The translations under genes were made by a program, and so were the position numbers. From Hyphomicrobiales bacterium (GTDB lineage Bacteria > Pseudomonadota > Alphaproteobacteria > Rhizobiales > Xanthobacteraceae), in the NCBI GenBank assembly GCA_016185205.1, contig JACPOA010000035.1, positions 1-64,000 on the forward strand: a stretch of DNA of 64,000 bases, read 5' to 3'. Under the pieces are notes generated by a model, which was not told where the DNA came from, searched no databases, and saw only the letters and a list, made by a program, of their open reading frames with translations. Shown here in pieces: positions 21,349 to 30,499 of the stretch. The stretch's first letter is position 1. Each line of letters starts with the position of its first letter.

Positions 21349-21711
21349 ATGCAACCAAATTTTACACTTGCGGACCTTCGGATGTTCGCCGAACGCATTT
21401 TGGAAAAATTTCCGGGCGAGAGCGGCGCGTCGCGTCTGCAACAGGCCGGGCTGTTTCTGCTGATCTATGTGCTGCAAGACGGCAAAGAGCCGGTGACCGT
21501 CAGCCGGCTGAAAAAACTCACCGGTCAATCGGATTCAGGGCTTAACAGGCAATTGAACAAGCTCATTAGGATTGGGATTATCGAAAAGACGCAAATTCTC
21601 AACAAGCAAGGTCGCGGCCGCGCCTTTCATCTCTCGATCAAGGACAGCGCCAAGGCGCGGCGGCTTGTCAAAGCCATCGACCAAGGCGGCAGCAAGAAGA
21701 AGCGGACTTGA
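21349..21711 (+). CDS. MarR-like winged-helix protein
   Basis: 120 residues with the MarR-type wHTH layout: a dimerisation helix (residues 5-20), helix-turn-helix in VSRLKKLTGQSDSGLNRQLNKL (about 50-71) and a wing around KTQILNKQGRGRAFHLS. Probably a small transcription regulator; no ligand is suggested. The flanks are long and AT-rich upstream, and no neighbour on the same strand gives a target. Confidence 0.68.
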   Translation: MQPNFTLADLRMFAERILEKFPGESGASRLQQAGLFLLIYVLQDGKEPVTVSRLKKLTGQSDSGLNRQLNKLIRIGIIEKTQILNKQGRGRAFHLSIKDSAKARRLVKAIDQGGSKKKRT

Positions 21712-21786
21712 TCGGCCTCATGGTTCGATACGCGTCGCTAACGCGACGCTCTTCACCGTGAGCCGCGAGAGGCTACCGCGTATGGC

Positions 21787-24366
21787 TCAAAAATCTTTCA
21801 GCAGCCGCTCGATGTAATCGAGCTCGAGCTGCGGGCGGAAGCCTTCGCCGAAGCGCTTGCGCAGCTCTTCCAGAATGCGGCGCGCGCGTTGCGCGTCGAT
21901 CTCGCCCGGCACTTTCACCGTGACATCGTCGCCATAGTCACGCCCGCGCAGCGGCCGGCCGAGCGGATCGGTGTCCTGGTCGGCGCGCTGGCGGCCGTTG
22001 CGGCCCGGCTGGCCGGGACCCTGGCCCATCATGCCGTTCTGCTGCATCTGCTGCGCCAGCCCTTGCGCGCCCTTGCGCATGGCCTCCAGCGCGCGGCCTT
22101 GGCTGCCGACCGCGCCGTCGGCATCGCCCTCGCCGAGCTGACCCTCGGCCTGGCCCATGGCGTCGCCGGCCTCGCCAAGTTGGCCCATCCCGTTCTCGCC
22201 CTGGCCCTTCTCGCCTTGGCCTTTCTGGCCTTGGCCGGGATTGCCGAGGCCGCGCTGGCGCAATTGCTCCAGCAGCTTGTTGAGGCGGTCTTTCAGGCCC
22301 TGCTGATCCTGGCGCAGATCGCCGAACTGCTGCCGGCCTTGTTGCCCTTGTTGGCCGCGCTGGCGGTCGCGCCGCTGGTCATTCCGTTGGTCTTGGCCCT
22401 GCTTGAAGGTCTTGTCGCGCAACTGCTGCTGCTTGCGGATCATGTCGCCGAGCTCGTCGAGCGCCGACATCATGTCGTCGTCGCCATCTTCGCCCTGCGC
22501 GCCCGGCCGCGCCATCTGCAGATTTTCGAGCATCGACTGCAGCTGATCGAGCAGCTGGCGCGCGGCGTCCTTGTTGCCGGAGCGGGCGAGCGCTTCCAGC
22601 CGGTCGAGCATGCTCTTTAAATCCTGCTGGCTGAGCGTGCGGGTATTGCGGTCGAGCGGGCGCGCCAGTTGCTGCGGATTCTTGCGCATCTCCTCGGCCA
22701 GCGCCTGCAGGAACTTGTCCATCGCCGCGCGCAGCTGCTCCATCAATTTCTTGATCTCTTCGTCGCTGGCGCCGCGTTCGAGCGCCTGGCGTAGCGCGTC
22801 CTGCGCCTGGCGCAGCGCCAGTTCGGCCTGGCTGACATTGCCGTCCTCGATTTGCAGCGCCATGTCCCACATGCGCGCTACCATCTCGCGCAGCGCGTCG
22901 TCGGATTTGGCGTTGGCGAGGCCGTAATAGATCGAGCGCAGGCCGAGATAGACGGCAAGCTCGGGCGTGAAGCGTTCCGGCGCGATAGTGAGCGCCTCGA
23001 GGGCATCGAGCACCAGCACCCGCGCTTCGGCATCGAGCGCCAAAGTGCGGCGCTGCTCGATCAGCGCGCGCGCGATCGGCTTGACGAAAATGCGTTGCGG
23101 GAGCTGCACGTCGCGCGGCTCGCTGCGGCCTTCGTTGCCGGCCTCGTCGCGCGCGATCAGCGTCATGGCGACCTCGGCGCCGGCCCAGGCATGCTCGGTG
23201 AGGTCGCGCGTGGTCTGCGCCGCGCCGCTGCGGGTGCGCGCCTGCGGCAGCGTGAGGGCATAATCGGGCGCATTGAACAGCGGGCGCGGCGGCTTGCCGG
23301 TCGCGGCCTGCTCCTTGAGCGCGAAGCTGGCCTTGGCCTCGACCACGCCGTAGTCGTCGTCCATCTTGTAGTCGAGCCGCAGCGCGCCGCGCGCCTGCCG
23401 CTCGGGATCCTTGATCAGCTCGATGGTCGGCGGCCGGTCGGCAATGGCGATGAAATTCCAGGTGAGATCGCTGCCGCCGATGCCATGCACGGCGGCGGAG
23501 CCGTCGGTCTTGATCACCAGGCGGCGTTCCTCGGTGCCCGCCGGCAGCGCACCGCCGGCACCCGCATTCGCATTCGGGACAGCATCCTCGAGGCCGCCCT
23601 TGGCGACGATATCGAAGCGCACCTTGCCGGTGGAGCGGATCACCAGCTGACTGCCGGTCGGCACCGCCACCGGCGCCGCGCTATGCGCGGTTTCGCCCGG
23701 GCGCAGGCCCGGCAACATCACCGGCGGACGGCCGGTATAGACCGGCGGCGTGACCCAGGCATCGATGCGGAAATTGGCCGGCGCCACCACGCCCTGCCAG
23801 TCGAAGGCGGCGCCGATGCGTTTGATACGCTCGCCGCCGGCGGCAAAGAAGGTCGCCACCACCAAGATCAGCGTGAGCGCGCGCAGCGCCATCGGATCGC
23901 GCAACGACAGCCTCGGCTGCGGCCAGCCGGCCTTGAGTTTGCTTGCCGACAGCAACGCGCGTTCGATATGCGCGCGCCAGAGCGCCTGCGTGACCGGATC
24001 GTTCCGGTTGGCGGCGATCTCGTCGGCGATGGCCGTGGCCGGCCGGTGCGTCTCGCCGCTGCCGCGGTCGAGCCGGCGCAGGCCGTCAGATTCACTGGGC
24101 AGCCGCAGCAGCACCAGCGGTATCGCGGCCGCCCCGGCGATGACGAAGAAAACGATCAACCCGATCGCGCGCGCCAACGGCGGCAGCGCGATCCACAAGC
24201 CGGCCCAGGACAGCGCCAGGAACAGGCCGAACGCGGTCGCCAGCATGGCGAGCGCCGGCCACAGCCGCTCCCACAGCAGGCTGCCGCGCGCGCGCTTGAG
24301 CGCCCGCGCGAGCAGCGCCCGCCTCGGCTGCCCGCGATACTGTTGGTGTTCGTCCAAACCGTCCAA
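21787..24366 (-). CDS. TIGR02302 family (DUF4175) membrane protein
   Basis: 859 residues. Two N-terminal transmembrane helices (about 30-90) precede a third near 175-190, then a large extracytoplasmic region and a coiled-coil/low-complexity Gln-Gly-rich tract (about 640-790, for example QGQKGQGEKGQGENG). The C-terminus (GEIDAQRARRILEELRKRFGE) is conserved in the family. TIGR02302 proteins are alphaproteobacterial and uncharacterised. The start is TTG with GGAG seven bases upstream; no ATG lies nearby. It is followed by the intergenic gap before the MarR-like gene. Confidence 0.85.
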   Translation of the reverse strand: MDGLDEHQQYRGQPRRALLARALKRARGSLLWERLWPALAMLATAFGLFLALSWAGLWIALPPLARAIGLIVFFVIAGAAAIPLVLLRLPSESDGLRRLDRGSGETHRPATAIADEIAANRNDPVTQALWRAHIERALLSASKLKAGWPQPRLSLRDPMALRALTLILVVATFFAAGGERIKRIGAAFDWQGVVAPANFRIDAWVTPPVYTGRPPVMLPGLRPGETAHSAAPVAVPTGSQLVIRSTGKVRFDIVAKGGLEDAVPNANAGAGGALPAGTEERRLVIKTDGSAAVHGIGGSDLTWNFIAIADRPPTIELIKDPERQARGALRLDYKMDDDYGVVEAKASFALKEQAATGKPPRPLFNAPDYALTLPQARTRSGAAQTTRDLTEHAWAGAEVAMTLIARDEAGNEGRSEPRDVQLPQRIFVKPIARALIEQRRTLALDAEARVLVLDALEALTIAPERFTPELAVYLGLRSIYYGLANAKSDDALREMVARMWDMALQIEDGNVSQAELALRQAQDALRQALERGASDEEIKKLMEQLRAAMDKFLQALAEEMRKNPQQLARPLDRNTRTLSQQDLKSMLDRLEALARSGNKDAARQLLDQLQSMLENLQMARPGAQGEDGDDDMMSALDELGDMIRKQQQLRDKTFKQGQDQRNDQRRDRQRGQQGQQGRQQFGDLRQDQQGLKDRLNKLLEQLRQRGLGNPGQGQKGQGEKGQGENGMGQLGEAGDAMGQAEGQLGEGDADGAVGSQGRALEAMRKGAQGLAQQMQQNGMMGQGPGQPGRNGRQRADQDTDPLGRPLRGRDYGDDVTVKVPGEIDAQRARRILEELRKRFGEGFRPQLELDYIERLLKDF

Positions 24367-24458
24367 AAGCCGCTCCGCCGCTTGAGGCGCTCAGGAGAAT
24401 CTACCGTTAAACCAGGCTAACACGCAGGCAATTCTCAGGCCATTCACGGGTTAATGAG

Positions 24459-25724
24459 CTAGAGCCAATCCGGGAGCGAATCGAGCGCAATCAATTGGTC
24501 AACTTCAAGGCGGGGGCGGACCAGCGCCCATTCCGCGTCCTTCACCAGCACTTCCGGCACTAGCGGGCGAGTGTTGTAGGTGCCGGCCTGCACCGCGCCA
24601 TAGGCGCCCGCCGACATGACCGCGAGCAAGGCGCCGCCCGCCGGTTCCGCCAGATCGCGGTCGCGGGCCAGGAAATCGCCGCTTTCGCAGACCGGCCCCA
24701 CCACATCGGCGCGGATGCGGCGGGCCGCGGCCTGCGGCTCCGCCACCGGCCAGATCTCGTGATGCGCGTCGTACAAAGTCGGCCGGATCAGGTCGTTCAT
24801 CGCCGCATCGACCACCACGAAGTTCTTGGCCTCGCCGTGCTTCACGAACAGCACGCGCGTCACCAGGATACCGGCATTGCCGACGATCAGCCGGCCGGGC
24901 TCGAAGATCAGCCGGCAATCGAGATCGCGCGTGGCGCGCTTGACCACTTCTGCATATTGTTCGGGATGCGGCGGCGGCTCGTTGTCGTCGCGATAGGGAA
25001 TGCCGAGGCCGCCGCCGAGATCGATATGCGCGATCGTATGGCCGTCGGCGCGTAAGCTGCGCACGAAGTCGGCGAGCAGCGCGAAGGCATTGCCGAACGG
25101 ATCGAGATCGGTGATCTGGCTGCCGATATGCATGTCGACGCCGGCGACCTTGAGGCCGGGCAGCGAGGCTGCGTGCGCGTAGACTTCGCGCGCGCGGCTG
25201 ATCGGGATGCCGAACTTGTTCTCGGCCTTGCCGGTGGCGATCTTGTGATGGGTCTTGGCGTCGATATCGGGATTGACGCGCACCGAGATATGCGCGCTGC
25301 GGCCCTTCGAAACCGCGATCGCGGACAGCAGCTCGAGCTCGGGCTCGGACTCGACATTGATGCAGAGGATGCCCTCGTCGACCGCTACGCTAAGTTCGCG
25401 CGCGGTCTTGCCCAGCCCCGAGAACATGATCTTGTCGGCGGGGATGCCGGCCGTGCGCGCGCGCTTGAGCTCGCCTTCCGACACCACGTCGGCGCCGGCG
25501 CCTAACCGTCCGAGCGTCTTGATCACCGCCTGGTTGGAATTTGCCTTCATGGCGTAGCAGACCAGCGCGTTCACGTCGGCGAAGGCGCCGGCGAACACCT
25601 GATAGTGCCGCGTGAGCGTGGCGGTCGAATAGCAATAGAACGGCGTGCCGACGCTGGCTGCGAGCGTATCGAGGTTCACCGCCTCGGCGTGCAGCACGCC
25701 GTTGCGATAGGCAAAGTGGTGCAT
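24459..25724 (-). CDS. lysA: Diaminopimelate decarboxylase
   Basis: A 421-residue PLP enzyme that decarboxylates meso-diaminopimelate to L-lysine, the last lysine step. The Schiff-base lysine is in CYAMKANSNQAV (near residue 60), the glycine-rich phosphate site in DLGGGLGIPY, and the substrate Cys in GPVCESGDFLARDR. Length is normal. It lies 7 bp after an LptM-like lipoprotein gene and downstream of argH, an arrangement widespread in proteobacteria. Confidence 0.96.
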   Translation of the reverse strand: MHHFAYRNGVLHAEAVNLDTLAASVGTPFYCYSTATLTRHYQVFAGAFADVNALVCYAMKANSNQAVIKTLGRLGAGADVVSEGELKRARTAGIPADKIMFSGLGKTARELSVAVDEGILCINVESEPELELLSAIAVSKGRSAHISVRVNPDIDAKTHHKIATGKAENKFGIPISRAREVYAHAASLPGLKVAGVDMHIGSQITDLDPFGNAFALLADFVRSLRADGHTIAHIDLGGGLGIPYRDDNEPPPHPEQYAEVVKRATRDLDCRLIFEPGRLIVGNAGILVTRVLFVKHGEAKNFVVVDAAMNDLIRPTLYDAHHEIWPVAEPQAAARRIRADVVGPVCESGDFLARDRDLAEPAGGALLAVMSAGAYGAVQAGTYNTRPLVPEVLVKDAEWALVRPRLEVDQLIALDSLPDWL

Positions 25725-25731
25725 GACACGC

Positions 25732-26019
25732 TCAGTTGAGCAGAACGTCGAGAGGAATTCGTTTCTTGGGACCCGGAGGCGCGATCGCCCTGCCGCTGGA
25801 GTCGACGCCGGCGTTGCCGTCTCGTGCCTCGCCGCCGATCGGCGTCGCGGTGCGGGTACTCATCGGGCCGGGCATGGCGGCCTGCGGTTCGCTTTGCAGC
25901 GAAGTGCCCGGCGGCGCATCGAGCGGACCCTTGCGGCCGCACGCGGCCAGACCGAGCGACGCGGCCAGCGCGCCGATCAGGGCCAGACGAAGAAACGGGC
26001 GGTCGAGAAAACGGTTCAA
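25732..26019 (-). CDS. lptM: Small LptM (YifL)-like lipoprotein
   Basis: 95 residues, outer-membrane lipoprotein. The signal peptide ends in the lipobox LAAC, followed by GRKGPLDAPP, the hallmark of YifL/LptM proteins, which in E. coli help LptD assemble. The rest is a disordered Pro/Gly-rich tail. I chose TTG 26019 because AAGGAA sits 8 bases upstream and the signal peptide is then of normal length; an in-frame ATG at 26049 is the alternative. It is located between argH and lysA, the usual position. Confidence 0.75.
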   Translation of the reverse strand: MNRFLDRPFLRLALIGALAASLGLAACGRKGPLDAPPGTSLQSEPQAAMPGPMSTRTATPIGGEARDGNAGVDSSGRAIAPPGPKKRIPLDVLLN

Positions 26020-26090
26020 GCGGCGTATTCCTTGTGTTGGCGGCAGCATAGCAAACCAGGCAATCAAGGCCAAACCTGGCTGGATCAAAG

Positions 26091-27485
26091 TCAGGATTTC
26101 TCTTTTTCCAGCTTTCTCAGCCACTTCTTCGCCTGCGCACGCACGTTTTTGGGCGCGGTGCCGCCGAAACTAGCCCTGCTCTTCACCGAGCGGTCGACCG
26201 ACAGCACGCTAAACACATCCTCGCCGATGCGCGGCTCGATCTCGCGCATGGCGGAAAGCGGCAGGCGATGCAGGGCAACGCCCGTCTCCGCCGCCTTGGC
26301 GACGATGCGGCCGGTGATGTGGTGCGCCTCGCGGAACGGGATATTCAAGCTGCGCACCAGCCAGTCGGCGAGATCGGTGGCGGTGGCGTAGCCTTCGCCG
26401 GCGGCCTTCTTCATGCGCGCCGCATCGGGCTCGAGATCGGCCACCATGCCGGCCATGGCCGCGATCGACAGCGCAAGCGCACCGAGCGCGTCCATGGCGC
26501 CCTCCTTGTCCTCCTGCATGTCCTTGGCATAGGCGAGCGGCAGGCCCTTCATCACGATCAGCAGCGCGTTGAGCGCGCCGATGACGCGGCCGGCCTTGGC
26601 GCGCACCAGCTCGGCGGCATCCGGGTTGCGCTTCTGCGGCATGATCGAGGAGCCGGTGGTGAACTTGTCCGACAGCTTCATCAGGCCGGTGAGCGGCGAG
26701 GTCCAGATCACGATCTCCTCGGCCAGCCGCGACAGGTGCACGGAAGCGATCGAAGCCGCGGAGAGCGTCTCCAGCGCGAAGTCGCGGTCGGACACCGCAT
26801 CGAGCGAATTGGCCATCGGCCGGTCGAACCGAAGAGCCTTCGCCGACATTTCCCGATCAATGGGAAACGACGTGCCGGCCAGCGCCGCCGCGCCGAGCGG
26901 AGATTCGTTGAGCCGCCTGCGCGCATCGGCAAAGCGGCCGCGGTCGCGCGCCATCATCTCGACATAGGCCATCAGATGATGGCCGAAGGTCACCGGCTGC
27001 GCGGTCTGCAGATGGGTGAGACCCGGCATCACCGTGCCGGCGTGCGCCAGTGCCTTCTCGGCCAGCGCGCGCTGGAAACCGGCGAGCGCCGCGTCGAGCG
27101 CGTCGACGGTGTCGCGCATCCACAGCCGGAAATCGGTCGCCACCTGATCGTTGCGCGAGCGCGCGGTATGCAGCCGGCCGGAAGCCTCTCCGATCAATTC
27201 CGAGAGCCGGCTCTCCACGTTCATGTGGATGTCTTCCAGCGCCCGCTTGAAGGAGAACTTGCCGGCCTCGATCTCTGACAGAATCGTGTCTAGACCGTGC
27301 GCGATCTTTTTCGCATCGTCGGCCGTAATGATGCCTTGCTTGGCCAGCATGTCGGCATGGGCCTTGGACGCGGCAATGTCCTGGCGGTAGAGATGCCGGT
27401 CGAAATCGATGGAGGCGTTAATCTCCTCCATGATGGCGCCGGGACCGGAGGCAAACCGCCCGCCCCACATTTTGTTGTTGCTCAT
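26091..27485 (-). CDS. argH: Argininosuccinate lyase
   Basis: A 464-residue cytoplasmic enzyme of the fumarase/aspartase superfamily that splits argininosuccinate to arginine and fumarate, the last arginine step. The family signature [12 protein letters not shown] (catalytic Ser loop) is near residue 285, with the conserved histidines in HLQTAQP and [10 protein letters not shown]. It is the first gene of argH-lptM-lysA and divergent from tlpA. Confidence 0.96.
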   Translation of the reverse strand: MSNNKMWGGRFASGPGAIMEEINASIDFDRHLYRQDIAASKAHADMLAKQGIITADDAKKIAHGLDTILSEIEAGKFSFKRALEDIHMNVESRLSELIGEASGRLHTARSRNDQVATDFRLWMRDTVDALDAALAGFQRALAEKALAHAGTVMPGLTHLQTAQPVTFGHHLMAYVEMMARDRGRFADARRRLNESPLGAAALAGTSFPIDREMSAKALRFDRPMANSLDAVSDRDFALETLSAASIASVHLSRLAEEIVIWTSPLTGLMKLSDKFTTGSSIMPQKRNPDAAELVRAKAGRVIGALNALLIVMKGLPLAYAKDMQEDKEGAMDALGALALSIAAMAGMVADLEPDAARMKKAAGEGYATATDLADWLVRSLNIPFREAHHITGRIVAKAAETGVALHRLPLSAMREIEPRIGEDVFSVLSVDRSVKSRASFGGTAPKNVRAQAKKWLRKLEKEKS

Positions 27486-27512
27486 GGCCTAAGTACCGAG
27501 GTTTCGCCGCTC

Positions 27513-28205
27513 ATGCCCGAACGTCCATCGTCCAGCGTCGCCAAAAAGCGCCAAGCCCCTTCAAGACTTGCCTATTCGAGACTTGCCATGGTCCTGGCGG
27601 GTGGCGTCGCCGGCGTGCTGGTCGGACTGGCCGGGGTATACGGGATTGCGACCCTGGGAAGCAATGCGGGCGGCGACACAGCTTGCCGGCCGGCGGTCGA
27701 ACTGGCCAAGAAAGTCGCCCCCTTCGCGCGCGGCGAGGTCGCCGCGGTCAACGTCGCCAAAAGCCCGCTCAAGCTGCCTGCGCTTGCCTTCCAGGACGCC
27801 CAGGGCAAGCCGCTCACCCTCGAGCATTGGCGCGGGCGCACCGTGCTGCTCAACCTGTGGGCCACCTGGTGCGTGCCCTGCCGCAAGGAAATGCCGGCGC
27901 TCGATGCCTTGCAGCAACGTCTGGGCGGCCCCGGCTTCGAGGTGGTGGCGGTCAATATCGACACCCGCGATCCCGACAAGCCGAAGGCCTGGCTCAACGA
28001 GGTCGGCGTCGCCAAGCTCGCCTATTACGCCGATCCAAGCGCCAAGACGTTCCAGGACCTTAAAAGCGTCGGCCGCGCCTTCGGCATGCCGACCACGCTG
28101 CTGATCGATCCCACCGGCTGCGAGATCGGCACCATCGCGGGCCCGGCGGAATGGGCGAGCGACGACGCCATCAAGCTGATCCAGGCGGCGCTGGGCAAAA
28201 ACTAA
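27513..28205 (+). CDS. tlpA: Thiol:disulfide interchange protein, TlpA family
   Basis: 230 residues: a membrane anchor (about 25-45) and a periplasmic thioredoxin-fold domain with active site WATWCVPCRKE (CxxC near residues 117-120) and cis-Pro segment GMPTTLLIDPTG. TlpA reduces periplasmic thiols for cytochrome c oxidase assembly in Bradyrhizobium; a SCO-type copper chaperone is in this window at 37789. ATG 27513 gives the normal anchor; the frame is open further upstream but overlaps argH. Confidence 0.92.
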   Translation: MPERPSSSVAKKRQAPSRLAYSRLAMVLAGGVAGVLVGLAGVYGIATLGSNAGGDTACRPAVELAKKVAPFARGEVAAVNVAKSPLKLPALAFQDAQGKPLTLEHWRGRTVLLNLWATWCVPCRKEMPALDALQQRLGGPGFEVVAVNIDTRDPDKPKAWLNEVGVAKLAYYADPSAKTFQDLKSVGRAFGMPTTLLIDPTGCEIGTIAGPAEWASDDAIKLIQAALGKN

Positions 28206-28251
28206 AGCCCGCGGTTCCTCTTCACGTTTTCGCTAGCGCGAGGCCTTCGAC

Positions 28252-28292
28252 TTGACTCTCTCTGCCTCGCCTTTATACTTAACCATATGGTT
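28252..28292 (+). promoter_or_regulatory. ArsR operon promoter and operator overlapping the start codon
   Basis: TTGACT (28252-28257), 16 bp, TATACT (28274-28279). The predicted start of transcription, about 28286, falls on the ATG at 28287, implying a leaderless mRNA. A perfect palindrome AACCATATGGTT (28281-28292) is centred on the CAT/ATG junction, the expected place for an autoregulatory ArsR operator. Confidence 0.72.
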
Positions 28293-28718
28293 TACTATTC
28301 GACCGAACCGCTCGACCGCACCTTCGCCGCGCTGGCCGATCCGACCCGGCGCGCTTTGCTGGCGCGCCTGAGCGAGACCGACAGCGTGTCGGTCAGCGAA
28401 CTGGCCAAGCCATTCGCGATGTCGTTGCCGGCGGTCATGAAGCATCTCGACGTGCTGTCGGAGGCCGGACTGGTGACGCGCGCCAAGACCGGCCGCACGG
28501 TCGCCTGCCGTCTGCGCGCCGAACCGATGGAAAAAGCCAACGAATGGCTCAACCGCTACCAGCGCTTCTGGAGCGAACGTCTCGATCAACTCGCCGCTTT
28601 TTTGGAGGAAGACTCATGTCCACCGCAGCCGCCGTCAAACCAAGCCTCACCATCAAACGCCGGTTCAACGCAGCCCCGGAAAAGGTCTTCAGCGCCTGGA
28701 CCGACCCGGAAAAAGTAA
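28287..28718 (+). CDS. ArsR/SmtB-family transcriptional regulator
   Basis: 143 residues. The first 105 or so form a winged helix (LADPTRRALLARLSE; SVSELAKPFAMSLPAVMKHLDVL). It lacks the metal-binding ELCVCDL motif and belongs to the non-metal subgroup that pairs with SRPBCC proteins. After FLEEDS the frame continues for about 34 Pro/Ser-rich residues that overlap the next gene by 103 bp; family members usually stop near FLEED, so the tail looks like a lost stop codon. It probably represses its own operon through 28281-28292. Confidence 0.9.
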   Translation: MVYYSTEPLDRTFAALADPTRRALLARLSETDSVSVSELAKPFAMSLPAVMKHLDVLSEAGLVTRAKTGRTVACRLRAEPMEKANEWLNRYQRFWSERLDQLAAFLEEDSCPPQPPSNQASPSNAGSTQPRKRSSAPGPTRKK

Positions 28719-29059
28719 AGCGCTGGATGGGCGGCCATGAAATCAAGTCGGTGCAAGCCGAGACCGATCCGCGCGCCGGCGGCCGCTATCGCATCGTGAT
28801 GCACGCGTCGGACGGCGAGAAGCACGATGTCAGCGGCGTCTACCGCGAGGTGATCGCCAACGAGAAGCTGGTGTTCACCTGGGCCTGGAAGTCGACGCCG
28901 GAACGCGAGTCGCTGGTCACGCTAATGTTCAAGAGCGACGGCGACGGCACGCTGATGACGCTGACGCACGAGCAGTTCTTCGACGCGGACGCACGCGACC
29001 GCCACCAGGGCGGCTGGAACGGCGCGATGGAGAAGCTGGAAAAATATCTCGGCACGTAA
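28616..29059 (+). CDS. SRPBCC / AHSA1 family protein
   Basis: A 147-residue START-like fold protein with the usual opening TIKRRFNAAPEKVFSAWTDP and the C-terminal HQGGWNGAMEKLEKYL. Such proteins bind hydrophobic ligands and are commonly encoded after an ArsR regulator; the ligand is not known. The start is fixed by a strong GGAGGA seven bases before ATG 28616. The gene lies in another frame from the overlapping ArsR tail. Confidence 0.9.
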   Translation: MSTAAAVKPSLTIKRRFNAAPEKVFSAWTDPEKVKRWMGGHEIKSVQAETDPRAGGRYRIVMHASDGEKHDVSGVYREVIANEKLVFTWAWKSTPERESLVTLMFKSDGDGTLMTLTHEQFFDADARDRHQGGWNGAMEKLEKYLGT

Positions 29060-29078
29060 CCACGGGAGAGGGACGACG

Positions 29079-29465
29079 ATGACATTATCGATCACCGCGC
29101 TCTACGCCGGTATTCTGGCGCTGATCGTGCTGGCCCTGGCGATCAACGTCACGGTGCACCGGGTCAAGCTGCAAGTATCGCTCGGCGACGGCGGCAAGCC
29201 GCAGATGCTGCGCATGATCCGCCTGCACGGCAATGCCGCCGAGTACATCCCGCTCGCGCTGCTGCTGATGGCGATCTATGAACTCAACGGCGGCGGGCCC
29301 ATGGGCCTGCACATCGTCGGCATCGCGCTGGTCGCCGGCCGCGTTGTGCAAACCGGGGGCATGTGGGCCACCGACATGCCGAACATCGGACGCCAGATCG
29401 GCCAGAGCCTGACCTGGCTCGCGCTTGTGGCGTTGGCGGTGCTGAATTTGTGGAAGGTGGTTTGA
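29079..29465 (+). CDS. MAPEG family membrane protein
   Basis: 128 residues with four predicted membrane helices and the MAPEG pattern RLHGNAAEYIPLALLLM (the RxxxNxxE-type glutathione-binding segment). MAPEG proteins include microsomal glutathione transferases. It begins 20 bp after the SRPBCC gene with GGGAGAGG upstream and is probably the third gene of the ArsR operon. Confidence 0.85.
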   Translation: MTLSITALYAGILALIVLALAINVTVHRVKLQVSLGDGGKPQMLRMIRLHGNAAEYIPLALLLMAIYELNGGGPMGLHIVGIALVAGRVVQTGGMWATDMPNIGRQIGQSLTWLALVALAVLNLWKVV

Positions 29466-29491
29466 AGTTAACCGAGGCGCTGCTTTCTCTC

Positions 29492-29534
29492 CGTCACCCT
29501 TCGAGGCGCGCCTTCGGCGCGCACAAGGATGACG
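29492..29534. repeat. 43-bp interspersed palindrome
   Basis: Outer arms CGTCACCCTT / AAGGATGACG and an inner perfect hairpin GCGCGCC-ttc-GGCGCGC (29506-29522). It sits between the convergent MAPEG and hbd genes, where it may form a bidirectional terminator. Confidence 0.7.
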
Positions 29535-29543
29535 GATTAAAGA

Positions 29544-30425
29544 TTATCTTGTCGGCACCGGTTTGGCGCCGCGATAGTCGTAGAAGCCGCGCTGGGTCTT
29601 GCGGCCGAGCCAGCCGGCCTCGACATATTTCACCAGCAGCGGACACGGCCGGTATTTCGAATCGGCCAGCCCCTCATGCAGCACCTGCATGACGGAGAGA
29701 CACGTATCCAGTCCGATGAAATCGGCCAGCTCGAGCGGGCCCATCGGATGATGGGCGCCGAGCCGCATCGCGGTATCGATCGCCTCGACATTGCCGACGC
29801 CTTCGTACAGCGTGTAGATCGCCTCGTTGATCATCGGCAGCAGCACGCGGTTGACGATGAAGGCCGGGAAATCCTCCGACACCGCGATGGTCTTGCCGAG
29901 CTTGGCGACGAAAATCTTGCTGGCTTCGAAGGTCGCGTCATCGGTGGCGATGCCGCGGATCAGCTCGACCAGCTCCATCAGCGGCACCGGATTCATGAAA
30001 TGGATGCCGATGAAGCGCTCGGGCCGGTCGGTGGAGGACGCCAGCCGCGTGATCGAGATTGACGAGGTGTTGGAGGCTAGAATCGCTTCCGGCTTCAGCG
30101 AGGCGCACACGTCGCCGAAGATCTTGCGCTTGACCTCTTCTTTCTCGGTTGCGGTCTCGATCACGATATCGCAGGCCGACAGCGCGTCGTATTTTTCGGC
30201 GGCCTTGATGCGGCCGAGCGCCTTGGCGCGGTCGTCCTCGCTGATCGTCTTCTTGGAGACCTGCCGCGTCATGTTGCCGTTGATGGTCGCCATGCCGGCC
30301 TTGATGCGGTCGGGCGACACGTCGTTGAGCATCACCGAAAAGCCCGCCAGCGCGCAGACATGGGCGATGCCATTGCCCATCTGCCCGGCGCCGATCACCC
30401 CGACATTCTGAATTTTGACCGCCAT
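29544..30425 (-). CDS. hbd: 3-hydroxybutyryl-CoA dehydrogenase
   Basis: A 293-residue NAD(P)-dependent 3-hydroxyacyl-CoA dehydrogenase. Rossmann motif GVIGAGQMGNGIAHV is at residues 9-23; the catalytic His-Glu pair is in GIHFMNPVPLMELVE, and the C-terminal helical domain contains the HHPMGPLELADFIGLD box. It interconverts acetoacetyl-CoA and 3-hydroxybutyryl-CoA in fatty-acid or polyhydroxybutyrate metabolism. It follows etfA in an etfB-etfA-hbd cluster, so acyl-CoA oxidation steps are grouped. Confidence 0.94.
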   Translation of the reverse strand: MAVKIQNVGVIGAGQMGNGIAHVCALAGFSVMLNDVSPDRIKAGMATINGNMTRQVSKKTISEDDRAKALGRIKAAEKYDALSACDIVIETATEKEEVKRKIFGDVCASLKPEAILASNTSSISITRLASSTDRPERFIGIHFMNPVPLMELVELIRGIATDDATFEASKIFVAKLGKTIAVSEDFPAFIVNRVLLPMINEAIYTLYEGVGNVEAIDTAMRLGAHHPMGPLELADFIGLDTCLSVMQVLHEGLADSKYRPCPLLVKYVEAGWLGRKTQRGFYDYRGAKPVPTR

Positions 30426-30499
30426 GTGCTCGCCTCGCTGGCACTTTTACGCCGAACCGCCCAATGACACCATCGGCGGAATTACAAATCTAGCAGCAA

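Noticed and set aside
21950..22400. Gln/Gly-rich repeat tract suspected as a frameshift or assembly artefact
   Set aside because: The frame stays open on both sides and the family's conserved C-terminus follows; such tracts are normal in TIGR02302 proteins.
22852..24420. Long open frame opposite the TIGR02302 gene
   Set aside because: It is an antisense frame of a very GC-rich gene, with an Arg/Ala-rich, motif-free translation. The opposite strand carries a recognisable family over the full length.
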